A DNA stretch of 64,000 bases from positions 26,797 through 90,796 of the forward strand of contig CAKTPO010000007.1 of the NCBI GenBank assembly GCA_934591845.1, given 5' to 3'. Below the pieces are notes generated by a model, which had not been told where the DNA came from, made no database searches, and was given only the letters and a program-made list of their open reading frames with translations. Positions 56,810 through 64,000 of the stretch are shown one piece after another (positions within the stretch are counted from its first letter, which is position 1; each line of letters starts with the position of its first letter). The position numbers were made by a program, and so were the translations under genes. This DNA is from an uncultured Oscillospiraceae bacterium (GTDB lineage Bacteria; Bacillota; Clostridia; Oscillospirales; Oscillospiraceae).

Positions 56810-56822
56810 ATTCGATACGAAT
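56810..56822. promoter_or_regulatory. Operator dyad of the AbrB/HipA-like module
   Basis: ATTCG-ATA-CGAAT, perfect 5-bp arms, 29 bases upstream of the antitoxin start and beside gtatac. The related dyad at 46417-46429 marks a relic of a second such module. Confidence 0.65.
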
Positions 56823-56982
56823 AATCAATATTATTTTTCTTGCGTTCGACTTGATTGAAGAAGTTTAGCTGGAGGAACAAAAGCATATCTATTGAAAGGT
56901 GCATTGTGATAGGAGCGTTTTGTCTATTTTATGAATTTGCTCATTTAGAGTATAATTAAAAAGTTATCCACAGCCTCGATGC

Positions 56983-57028
56983 AAAAAAACGCAGACCCTT
57001 TCTGTTTCCGGAGAGGATCTGCGTTTTT
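56983..57028. terminator. Hairpin terminator in the 56.8-57.1 kb intergenic region
   Basis: aaaaacgcaga(c)cc ... gg(a)tctgcgttttt: a long stem with A- and T-runs on either side, so it can act on both strands. It isolates the sigma/ABC operon beginning at 57149. Confidence 0.8.
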
Positions 57029-57148
57029 CTGGGGAGGGCTTTTTTAACAGCTCCAGCGTAAAATATTTCATCTCAGACTATCTTTTTTCCGTTCTGCTTC
57101 GTTATACTAAATGAAAGCGCTTTTAATCTACAGGAGAGGAGGGGAAAC

Positions 57149-57667
57149 ATGGACGGCGATTTCCTGCTCCTGCACAGAATGCAAAATGGCGATGATCAGG
57201 CCATCGAATCCTTTGTGCGGAAGTATTACCCAAAGATAATGCGTTACTGTCACCTACATATCAAGGACTCCGATTTCACAGAAGACTTGACCCAGGAAAC
57301 CTTTGCCCGGTTCTTCCGCACGCTCCATCAGTACCAGCACTATGGGAAGGCTGCAAATTATCTGTATGTGATTGCAGGCAATCTGTGCCGGGATTATTAC
57401 AGAAAGCCGGAAGAACTGCCGATGGAGGAACTGCCGGAGCATCCAGTCCGCCTGATGGAGTCCCTGGATTTACGGATGGATGTCCATATGGCTCTGGAAC
57501 ATCTTCCACAGGAACTGCGGGAAGTAACCATCCTGTATTTCTTTCAGGAAGTCAGACAAAAGGAAATTGCTAGAATTTTGGGAATCAGTCTGCCGCTGGT
57601 GAAGTACCGAATCAAACGCGCAAAAGAATTATTGACGATCTATTTAGGGAAGGAGAATTTTGAATGA
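57149..57667 (+). CDS. ECF-type RNA polymerase sigma factor
   Basis: A 172-residue sigma-70-like factor with region 2 (QAIESFVRKYYPKIMRYCHL, DFTEDLTQETFARFFRTLHQ) and region 4 (LPQELREVTILYFFQEVRQK, EIARILGISLPLVKYRIKRA). The start follows aggagaggagggg. It is the first gene of an operon with a membrane protein and an ABC transporter, overlapping the next gene by four bases, so the membrane protein may be its anti-sigma factor. Confidence 0.93.
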   Translation: MDGDFLLLHRMQNGDDQAIESFVRKYYPKIMRYCHLHIKDSDFTEDLTQETFARFFRTLHQYQHYGKAANYLYVIAGNLCRDYYRKPEELPMEELPEHPVRLMESLDLRMDVHMALEHLPQELREVTILYFFQEVRQKEIARILGISLPLVKYRIKRAKELLTIYLGKENFE

Positions 57668-58398
57668 AGGTGCTCTTTCGTTTCGATGTGATCTGCGATG
57701 AATCCAAAATACAGAAAACCATTGCTGTTTCCAAGGAAGCATTTCTTTCTGAGGAATCGGAACAAACCGTATCCCACATAGAATTTCTGTATCAGCAGTG
57801 TAAGTTCATCAAAAAACGCTGGTGGCTGATGCAAGGGCTGCTGCTTGCCTTTGTATGTTTCTTGATTAACAACTCAGAAACCGACTTCACCGTGCGCCGT
57901 ATTCTGGGGCTTACCGGACCGCTGTTTGCAATTCTGATTTATCCGGAAATCTGGAAAAACCGAAGTTACGATGCCTTGGAAATCGAATGTACAACATTTT
58001 ATACCCTTCGTTCCATCTATGCAGCACGACTCACCCTCTTTGCCTGGGTAGATATGGCACTGCTGTCAGCATTCTATGCGGTCGCAACCCTGCTTAGCAG
58101 AGTGACTCTCTGGGAAATGCTTACACAGTTTATGCTCCCCTTCAATGTGACCTGCTGTATCTGCTTCAGAACCCTTTACAGCAAGCGGATCAATTCTCAG
58201 GCACTTTCCCTGCTTCTGTGTGTCCTTTGGGCTGGAGCCTGGTCAGTGCTCGTTCTGAATGATGCTGTTTTCCGTGCCATCTCTGTTCCTGCATGGGCAT
58301 CTTTGCTGGCTGCATCTGTTTTCTTCATGGGATATACCCTCTATCGCGGACAGAGGAAATGGCAAACGATTATGGAGGTGAAACCTTTATGGATTTGA
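57664..58398 (+). CDS. Multi-span membrane protein, possible anti-sigma/ABC partner
   Basis: A 244-residue protein with a cytoplasmic N-terminus of about 55 residues (SKEAFLSEESEQTVSHIEFL) and six predicted spans (WWLMQGLLLAFVCFLI onward). The soluble N-terminus could hold the sigma factor; the membrane part resembles ABC-2-type accessory proteins. The function is inferred from coupling: it overlaps the sigma gene by 4 bases and the ATPase gene by 10. Confidence 0.8.
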   Translation: MKVLFRFDVICDESKIQKTIAVSKEAFLSEESEQTVSHIEFLYQQCKFIKKRWWLMQGLLLAFVCFLINNSETDFTVRRILGLTGPLFAILIYPEIWKNRSYDALEIECTTFYTLRSIYAARLTLFAWVDMALLSAFYAVATLLSRVTLWEMLTQFMLPFNVTCCICFRTLYSKRINSQALSLLLCVLWAGAWSVLVLNDAVFRAISVPAWASLLAASVFFMGYTLYRGQRKWQTIMEVKPLWI

Positions 58399-59276
58399 GA
58401 ATTAGAGACTTAACAAAAGAATTTGGCGACTTCAAAGCTGTCGATCATTTCAGCTATGATTTACGCTGCGGCGTCTATGGCTTGCTTGGCGTCAACGGCG
58501 CTGGTAAAACCACCCTGATGCGGATGCTTACTACCTTGATGAAGCCCACATCCGGGCAAATTAGCTGGGATGGAGAAGACATTTTCGCCATGGACGGCAG
58601 ATACCGGAATCTGTTGGGATATCTTCCTCAGGATTTTGGGTACTATCCAAACTTTTCCATCTACGACTACCTGATGTACATTGCCACCCTCAAAGGTATA
58701 CGCCCTGCGGTGGCAAAGCAGCGGGTCAAGGAACTGCTGAAGCAAGTTGGTCTAGTGAAAGCCCGGTACAAGAAAATGAAAACCCTTTCTGGCGGCATGA
58801 AGCGCCGGGCAGGTATTGCCCAAGCCATGCTGAACGACCCCAAGATTCTAATTCTGGACGAGCCTACCGCCGGTCTGGATCCCAGCGAGCGGATTCGGTT
58901 TCGGAATTTGATCAGCGAGCTTTCAGAGGATCGAATCGTGCTGCTGTCCACACATATTGTATCGGACATTGAGTATATCGCGGGTGACATTCTGCTGATG
59001 AAGGACGGCTGCCTTTCCATTTCCGGCACTGCTGAGGAACTCATTAACTCCATGCCAGAATCAGTTTGGAGCTGTACTGTGCCCAAAAGCAGGATCGATG
59101 CCTGCCTGAAGGCATACAAAGTTGCAAACGTGAAGACAATTCCTGGAGGTGCGGAGCTGCGAATCGTTTCCAAGGGACGGCCAGCAGAAGATGCCGTCAG
59201 GGTAGAACCAACTTTGGAGGATGTTTTCCTCTGTTATTTTGGAGAAAGGACAGGTGATATCGATGGTACGGTATGA
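58389..59276 (+). CDS. ABC transporter ATP-binding protein
   Basis: A 295-residue DrrA/CcmA-type ATPase with Walker A GVNGAGKTTLM, Q-loop LPQDFG, signature TLSGGMKRRAGIAQ, Walker B ILILDEPTAGLDP, switch His LSTHIV and a C-terminal extension of about 80 residues typical of antibiotic- or peptide-export ATPases. The start at 58389 has ggaggtgaaaccttt ahead. It partners the permease at 59263. Confidence 0.96.
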   Translation: MDLRIRDLTKEFGDFKAVDHFSYDLRCGVYGLLGVNGAGKTTLMRMLTTLMKPTSGQISWDGEDIFAMDGRYRNLLGYLPQDFGYYPNFSIYDYLMYIATLKGIRPAVAKQRVKELLKQVGLVKARYKKMKTLSGGMKRRAGIAQAMLNDPKILILDEPTAGLDPSERIRFRNLISELSEDRIVLLSTHIVSDIEYIAGDILLMKDGCLSISGTAEELINSMPESVWSCTVPKSRIDACLKAYKVANVKTIPGGAELRIVSKGRPAEDAVRVEPTLEDVFLCYFGERTGDIDGTV

Positions 59277-60504
59277 ACTAAAAAAGGTGTTTGGTTCCGT
59301 TGGCGGTAAGATCGCCCTGATATTGTACATTGCCGTCTTGGCTCTGTCCTGTTGGTTATCATCGACTGGTGCATTGAATGTGGAGGTAAAGTGGGTGAAT
59401 GAACAGGGGGAGAGCGAATATGGCCCATCTGCTGTCAAGAAACTGCGCGAAGCCCAGAAGGAATGGGAAGGCTGGGTTGATCAGAATAAGTTGAGCAGAG
59501 TGATTCAGGAAAATCAAAGGATCAATGCAACACCCGAAGCAAAGTCAGATATTGTGCAGCAGAATGAAATCGCGTATAGCTGGAAACAGGGTTTCGCACC
59601 CATCCGGAAAATCCTGAATGAGTCCTATTCAAATGGTTTCCGGGAGTACGATTATTACACCGCTGACAGGATCACTGCCATCGATGAAGATACCTTTTAC
59701 GCCAACCGTGAGAAATTACTGAAAAATTGGCTTTATGATGAAACCGATGGTGCTTACTCCAAGTATTCCGAATCGGAGAAGCAGTATATCATTGGGCAGT
59801 ACAAAGAATTAGAGATTCCCTTCTACTTCACATACCACGAAGGCTGGCATCAGCTGCTGGAAAACGCCGGATATATTCCCTCGCTGGGAATTCTGATTCT
59901 GTGTTTCCTGCTGGCTGGCATCTTCTCTAACGAATTCAAATGGAAAGCGGATGCGGTGTATTTTTCCACCCTTTGTGGCAGGAATAAAGCTACCTCAGCC
60001 AAGATTAAGGCAGGTTTTCTGCTGGTAACAGTCCTGTACTGGGGAGCCATGCTTATTTATAGCCTGTTCACCTTGTGCTATCTCGGCTTCGAGGGCGCAA
60101 GCTGCGCTATCCAGTGGCAGCTCTGGAAAAGTATCTATAATCTTAATATGTGGCAAGCTTGGATGCTGGCTCTCATATCCGGCTACATCGGCAACCTGTT
60201 CCTGGCATTCCTGACCATGTGGATCTCCGCCAAGACAAAGTCCACTGTCTTTGCGGTGACAACCCCATTTATTCTGATATTCCTTCCTTCTTTCCTGGAG
60301 GGAATGGCAAACTGGTTGGATAAAATTCTGAGCCTCATGCCGTCGCACTTGCTGGAACTCTATCAAAATCTGGGTTCCTTCAATATTCTCACCATCTTTG
60401 GTAAAGTTTTCCGTACTTTAGATGTCAGTATTCCGCTATATCTGATGCTGACTGTCATATTGATCCCCATGATGTATCTGGAATATCAGAGGAAGAGAGC
60501 ATAA
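59263..60504 (+). CDS. ABC-2-type permease
   Basis: A 413-residue permease with one N-terminal span (about 14-33), a large extracellular domain (about 40-215; Tyr/Glu-rich) and five C-terminal spans (about 220-405). This is the plan of export permeases for peptides or lipids, and of Bce/Lan-type immunity systems. It overlaps the ATPase end by 14 bases. Substrate unknown; co-expression with an ECF sigma factor suggests an envelope stress or immunity role. Confidence 0.92.
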   Translation: MVRYELKKVFGSVGGKIALILYIAVLALSCWLSSTGALNVEVKWVNEQGESEYGPSAVKKLREAQKEWEGWVDQNKLSRVIQENQRINATPEAKSDIVQQNEIAYSWKQGFAPIRKILNESYSNGFREYDYYTADRITAIDEDTFYANREKLLKNWLYDETDGAYSKYSESEKQYIIGQYKELEIPFYFTYHEGWHQLLENAGYIPSLGILILCFLLAGIFSNEFKWKADAVYFSTLCGRNKATSAKIKAGFLLVTVLYWGAMLIYSLFTLCYLGFEGASCAIQWQLWKSIYNLNMWQAWMLALISGYIGNLFLAFLTMWISAKTKSTVFAVTTPFILIFLPSFLEGMANWLDKILSLMPSHLLELYQNLGSFNILTIFGKVFRTLDVSIPLYLMLTVILIPMMYLEYQRKRA

Positions 60505-60557
60505 TCATTACAGTTCAATGTGTGATAAGTGCGAAATCAAAAAGGAGGTTTTACACC

Positions 60558-60608
60558 ATGTATCGAAAAGTCCTTGTCTTTCTTCTGACCGTCCTTGTCG
60601 TGATGTAA
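60558..60608 (+). pseudogene. First 16 codons of a gene cut by a repeat element
   Basis: A very good ribosome site (aaaggaggttttacacc) leads into MYRKVLVFLLTVLVVM and then a stop created at 60606-60608 by the end of the inverted-repeat element at 60604-61127. The peptide looks like the start of a signal peptide, so the original gene probably encoded an exported protein, fourth in the sigma/ABC operon. The continuation was not identified on the far side. Confidence 0.65.
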
Positions 60609-61127
60609 GCGCTCAATAATTCCCCGTCCCCACCAAAAGACAGCAGGCCCCACACCCAGGGCCTGCTGTTACTCAAGATATGTATTTGTATAAGCATCGG
60701 AGTTTGGAATCTTACAATCCTCTTGGATGCCGGGTGCCCAGGGCATGAAAGCCTGCAATTCTTCATGGGAGAATGGGTAATTTCTTGTTCTGGTGGTATT
60801 CTTTGCAATGTTGTGGTTTGTATACGGCGCACTTGCGCTCCTGCGCAAACAGCTACTCCTATTTCTAAGGAAACTCTGAATAAATCGTCTGCGGCTGAGC
60901 GGCGAATCTTTTGTCCCCAGGCTCCAGGCTGCGGTTTGAAAAATGGGAAATACATCCAGTATTCCCTCATTTTCCAAACCTTGCCTGGAACCAAAATCTT
61001 TCGCCGTCAGCTCTTGTCGATTTAATCAGAGCTTCCCTAAAATAGCTGAGGGGAAGCTATTCGAGATTTTGAATATTATCTCACAGGGGTGAAGGAAATA
61101 TTAGGCGGTGTGTATTGAGCGCTTACA
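60604..61127. mobile_element. 524-bp element with perfect 15-bp terminal inverted repeats
   Basis: TGTAAGCGCTCAATA at 60604-60618 and its exact complement at 61113-61127. The inside holds a strong hairpin (cagcaggcc / ggcctgctg, 60641-60668) and, on the minus strand, an open stretch from about 60977 to 60669 whose end (RTRNYPFSHEELQAFMPWAP) looks like real protein sequence; no transposase is present. Target duplication is at most GA. It may be a non-autonomous element or captured gene fragment. Confidence 0.65.
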
Positions 61128-61230
61128 GATTTCTCATTTTGCCTACGAGACTTTTATAGTCCCATAAAACAGTCAAAACCACCCCCTGGGCTGGTTCAGC
61201 AAGGAAGACCGCGGAGAATTTGGCCTGTCC

Positions 61231-61619
61231 CCGTCGGAATATCCGTGGGAAATGGAGAATAGGGTAGTGCTGAGGTGAAGATGTATGTTTGCAAGCGTCT
61301 GGCTGCTGCTCAGTGGCCTGTTCTACTCCCTGCAGCTCCACTCCGGCTCTTTCCCAAAGCCTTTGACCTCCGAGGAAGAACGCCACTACTTAGAACGCGC
61401 CGCCCAAGGCGACCTGGAGGCCAGAAACATCCTGGTGGAACGGAATCTGCGGCTGGTGGCCCATGTGATGAAGAACAGATGATGCAAGGGAAGATTTTCT
61501 GTGGCGGACAGATGGAAGCACGGTGTCCACATATGGAAATCGGACTGCGAAAATTTACTGGGATGCGGTGCTTAACGAATAAAGGACAAGCCCGGAAAGG
61601 TTTTGATGCTTGCCGGGCT
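61231..61619 (+). repeat. sigK: sigK-5'-fragment repeat unit, copy 3
   Basis: Leader ccgtcggaatatccgtggga as in copy 1, then sigma-K N-terminal codons from 61285 (MFASVWLLLSGLFYSLQLHS ... LVAHVMKNR, stop at 61482), then about 100 bp matching copy 1 (cggacagatggaagcacggt ... gcgaaaatttactggga) and a hairpin agcccgg / ccgggct (61589-61619). The protein part differs from copy 2 by only two residues, and the DNA differs mostly at third codon positions. Confidence 0.85.
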
Positions 61620-61691
61620 GTGTCTTTGTGCGAGGGACATGAAGAGAAAGCGGCATCGCCCCAGAGTACAAGGAAATTTTCAAAAAGGGTA

Positions 61692-61722
61692 TTGACTCTG
61701 ACGTTGCGTAATGGTTTATACT
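61692..61722 (+). promoter_or_regulatory. MerR-type promoter with 19-bp spacer
   Basis: TTGACT (61692-61697), 19 bp, TATACT (61717-61722), with the dyad ACG-TTG-CGT inside the over-long spacer. This is the classic promoter that a MerR protein untwists; here it drives the MerR gene itself. Confidence 0.85.
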
Positions 61723-61750
61723 AACCATACCACGAAAGGAGATGCGGTCA

Positions 61751-62326
61751 GTGTGGACAGTGAATGAGGTAAGCAAACGCACGGGGGTCAGCATTCGCAC
61801 CCTGCAATATTATGACAAGATCGGCCTGCTGCACCCGGCGGAGTATACGCAGGCGGGATACCGGCTGTATGACGAAAAGGGACTGGAATGCCTGCAGCAG
61901 ATCCTGCTCTTCCGAGAGCTGGCGTTTTCCTTGAAGGAAATCGAAGAAATTCTGCAAAGCCCGGATTTTGACAGGGAAAAAGCGCTGGACCAGCAGATAG
62001 AAATGCTTACCATGAAGAAAGAGCATCTGGAAAACCTGATCATTTTTGCCCGTGGATTAAAACAGGTTGGAGGAAATACTATGGATTTTTCAGTATTTGA
62101 TACCCAGAAAATGGAGCGGTACGCCGCAGAGGCGAAGAAACAGTGGCAGAATACCAGTGCCTATCAGGCGTTTGCGGAAAAGAGCAAGGGCCGCTCCAAA
62201 GAAGCGGGGGAAGCTCTTGGCAGAGGCTTGATGAAGAAAAGCATATACAACATACTGCGGACAGGAAAAGCAGTATCTTTGTCAGCACAAACCGCTCTGC
62301 TTTATCCGCAAGGGAGGCAAGAATAG
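61751..62326 (+). pseudogene. MerR/TipA-family regulator, 3'-truncated
   Basis: The N-terminal DNA-binding domain is intact (WTVNEVSKRTGVSIRTLQYY, DKIGLLHPAEYTQAGYRLYD), as is the long dimer helix, and the TipAS effector domain begins (MERYAAEAKKQWQNTSAYQA, FAEKSKGRSKEAGEALGRGL). After about residue 162 TipAS sequence stops abruptly; the last 29 codons are antisense to an MFS gene. The GTG at 61751 is the likely start, nine bases from aaaggag. Effector binding is probably lost; the product could still bind DNA. Confidence 0.85.
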
Positions 62327-62492
62327 GCTGCGTGAAGCAGGAAAGTAAGCCTGCCATTGCCAGCAGCAGACCAATAGTACCGGAGGGAACACCTTTATCC
62401 AAAAGATAGGTTGTAGTAAAAGCCGCCGCACCGGAGGATGCTGCCCAGTAGGTGAATTGGGTTATACTATAACGAGCGGTCAGATTTTTCAT
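62237..62492 (-). pseudogene. MFS transporter, first ~84 codons only
   Basis: From the ATG at 62492 the minus strand encodes a good major-facilitator N-terminus: MKNLTARYSITQFTYWAASS, GAAAFTTTYLLDKG, GLLLAMAGLLSCFTQPILAS and LADKAERFVLTKILLFLSAV, i.e. spans 1, 2 and the start of 3 with the inter-span D-K-x-R motif region. At about 62237 it runs into the antisense of the MerR gene, and the frame has no more MFS features. Its ATG overlaps the HAD stop (ATGA), so it was the last gene of that operon. Confidence 0.8.
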
Positions 62493-63292
62493 GGGAACAG
62501 TTCCTCAAGTGCAGTGAGTACGCCATCATCGTTATTAGACGGACAAACATACTTAGCTGCATCCTTTACATTCTGTGATGCATTTGCCATGGCATAGCTC
62601 ATGGAACAGTATTGCAGCATCTCAATGTCATTTCCGCCATCGCCAAAGGCAACGCACTGACTGGGATCGATATTCCATCGCTCAACCAAACGCTTTAGTC
62701 CAGATGCCTTGTGGCATCCAGGAACGATCAGATCAATGGAACCATGGCCACTGGTGGTGGGTTCAACCAAGCCGCAAAGTCTTTCCTTAAACATTTTGTA
62801 GTATTCCCATGTCTTTTCTACGGGAACAGTAGGTGCAAACTTCAAAATGCGATCATCCACTTTTTTGAAGTCATCCACCCATTTCAGACGGTGATAATAA
62901 ATGCCAGTCAAATCGAAAAAAGCCTGACTGACCGTTCCGCGCTGGCAGTAGGCGCTTTCTACGCCACACAAAACATTCAATACCTCCGGATATTCCCGGC
63001 ATACATCAATAACAGCATCCACTGTTTCCTTGGGCATATCTGCGGTAAAGAGAATGTCTTTTCGGTCTTTCACAAAGGCACCATTTTCTGCCACAAAGGA
63101 CAGCTCTTCATGATACCCAGGAAACAGATCCCGAAGCTGATAATACTGATTTCCACTTGCAACGACAAAATTGCAGTCTGCTTTCTTCATCCTTTCCAAA
63201 ATGCGCCGAAACCGGGGTACATCGTAAGTGTAATCGGAACGGACAAAGGTGCCATCAACATCTACTGCAACCAATTTAACGTTGTAATTCAT
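62489..63292 (-). CDS. HAD-superfamily hydrolase (Cof type)
   Basis: A 267-residue Cof/YbiV-type phosphatase: motif I LVAVDVDGTFV near the N-terminus, the C2B cap, and the late motifs GCHKASGLKRLV (Lys) and VAFGDGGNDIEMLQYC. It dephosphorylates small sugar phosphates or flavin-type substrates; specificity is not predictable. The start at 63292 lies in the 3' end of the HD gene (17-base overlap). Confidence 0.93.
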   Translation of the reverse strand: MNYNVKLVAVDVDGTFVRSDYTYDVPRFRRILERMKKADCNFVVASGNQYYQLRDLFPGYHEELSFVAENGAFVKDRKDILFTADMPKETVDAVIDVCREYPEVLNVLCGVESAYCQRGTVSQAFFDLTGIYYHRLKWVDDFKKVDDRILKFAPTVPVEKTWEYYKMFKERLCGLVEPTTSGHGSIDLIVPGCHKASGLKRLVERWNIDPSQCVAFGDGGNDIEMLQYCSMSYAMANASQNVKDAAKYVCPSNNDDGVLTALEELFP

Positions 63293-63908
63293 ATTCGTTT
63301 TTCCTCCGCTTCTCAAAACTGTTTTCAATCACACCGGGAAGGCAGTCATAGATGGAACGTCCCATGATTTTCTCAAAGTGTTCCTTGATTTCCAGTACAG
63401 CCTTCCAACGGTCAATGGTTGCGGGGTGTGTACCGTACCGGATGGCAACATCTACGAACCGCTTTTCCAGCAAACAGAAGCCGGTGGGCAGGGCCAGAGC
63501 ATCGCAGAGCTGAACCAGACGGTCATAGTCATCATAGACGGCATCCTTTATGAACTGTGCCATAAATGCCTTGTCCTCATCCGGCATATCGAAAACACCG
63601 ATGAATGTTTCAATGTCCGGAATCATAAACGCATGGGAGATACAGATTTGCGCAGCTTTTTCCCACCCCCGCTCCATGCAGTAGCGGTAGCCATCGATCA
63701 GATGACGCTCGGAGCTGACACCTGCGTGTCTGCCAATATCGTGAAGAATGCCATATATGTAAGCATCGTCCACATCCAAATGAGGACAACGGCTTGCAAT
63801 ATTTTGGCAGGCCAGTGCCACATACCGGGCATGGTCGGCCCAAGGACCGGGATTGGATTTGTACGCTTGCTCCAACGCCCTTTCCGCAATTACACGAGTC
63901 AGTAACAT
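63276..63908 (-). CDS. HD-domain phosphohydrolase
   Basis: A 210-residue HD-family metal-dependent hydrolase: first His in GPWADHARYVA, the HD doublet in GILHDIGRHAG and later His in ICISHAFM. Likely acts on a nucleotide or phosphorylated metabolite. The start at 63908 follows gcaaggaggtttcc. First gene of an HD, HAD, (MFS relic) operon. A weak minus-strand promoter is possible just upstream, where a TATACT lies about 20 bases before the start codon; the window ends soon after. Confidence 0.9.
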   Translation of the reverse strand: MLLTRVIAERALEQAYKSNPGPWADHARYVALACQNIASRCPHLDVDDAYIYGILHDIGRHAGVSSERHLIDGYRYCMERGWEKAAQICISHAFMIPDIETFIGVFDMPDEDKAFMAQFIKDAVYDDYDRLVQLCDALALPTGFCLLEKRFVDVAIRYGTHPATIDRWKAVLEIKEHFEKIMGRSIYDCLPGVIENSFEKRRKNEYELQR

Positions 63909-64000
63909 GGAAACCTCCTTGCAATTGAAAGTATATACCGAATCATTTATTTCAATAATTCTTTCCATATCCACTTGTGATTTCAGTTGGATTGGTGTAT

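Noticed and set aside
60723..61025. Protein-coding gene inside the 524-bp element on the plus strand
   Set aside because: No ribosome site, overlapping frames on both strands, and a composition unlike real proteins here; only the minus-strand end looks like decayed coding sequence.
42117..61619. A prophage or skin element bounded by the sigK fragments
   Set aside because: The intervals between the copies contain ordinary metabolic, stress and toxin-antitoxin genes, no integrase or phage genes, and the copies do not split complementary halves of sigK.
1..64000. tRNA, rRNA, tmRNA or other housekeeping RNA genes
   Set aside because: Scanning for T-loop (GGTTCRANYCC-like) motifs with acceptor-stem pairing and for conserved rRNA segments gave no convincing candidate by eye.

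Overview
The window looks like chromosomal DNA of a spore-forming-lineage Gram-positive anaerobe of the Clostridia, most likely an Oscillospiraceae/Ruminococcaceae-type gut bacterium. The grounds are GC-rich Firmicutes-style coding with strong AGGAGG ribosome sites, lipoproteins with Firmicutes lipoboxes, three copies of the 5' end of a sporulation sigma-K gene, oxygen-defence genes of strict anaerobes (hybrid cluster protein, rubrerythrin, CoA-disulfide reductase/rhodanese), a DUF3793-flavodoxin operon and abundant intergenic repeats. The family-level assignment is inference. No rRNA, tRNA, CRISPR array or phage structural gene was seen.

Layout. 1-3.7 kb: end of pheS, pheT, and a small protein. 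3.7-8.7 kb: a minus-strand operon (unknown 406-aa protein, GcvT-fold protein, short-chain dehydrogenase) divergent from a PucR-type regulator, with three operator-like palindromes between; this is the best candidate for an undescribed catabolic system. 8.7-15 kb: a small conserved protein and a MacAB-like efflux operon with two adaptor proteins. 15-23 kb: a GH25 lysozyme lipoprotein, two recombined paralogous lipoproteins embedded in inverted-repeat elements, and an OmpR/HisKA two-component system. 23-27 kb: an ArsC/Spx-like protein, the DUF3793-flavodoxin operon, a cluster of RNA hairpins, and an AI-2E family transporter behind a yybP-ykoY (manganese) riboswitch. 27-29.5 kb: a fused Wzz/BY tyrosine kinase with a 13-G tract in its coding sequence, and its PHP phosphatase. 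29.5-34 kb: a Zur-ZnuABC zinc operon in which a ZinT domain is inserted inside ZnuA. 34-37 kb: an ECF sigma factor, anti-sigma-like protein and lipoprotein. 37-41.5 kb: a macro-domain relic and SbcCD. 42-46 kb: Hcp, its ferredoxin partner and a Crp/Fnr regulator. 45.7-48.7 kb: a RelE-type toxin-antitoxin pair, a Fic protein, and tag. 48.7-53 kb: an oxidative-stress regulon (ferredoxin, NapH-like protein, CoA-disulfide reductase, rubrerythrin) under a second Crp/Fnr protein; two copies of one TGTGAC-N3-GTCACA box sit about 40 bp upstream of the inferred starts. 53-57 kb: DUF2284, a VOC protein, and a HipA-like kinase with an AbrB-like antitoxin. 57-60.6 kb: an ECF sigma-ABC transporter operon cut by a 524-bp inverted-repeat element. 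61-64 kb: a third sigK fragment, a MerR/MFS deletion junction, and HAD and HD hydrolases.

A theme runs through the window: genes that keep both ends but have lost the middle (macro-domain protein, a NifX-like protein, a thioredoxin-like micro-ORF), truncated relics (an SDR tail, MerR and MFS stubs) and dispersed repeats. The genome seems to be shedding genes by internal deletion while keeping start and stop signals that still couple translation in operons.
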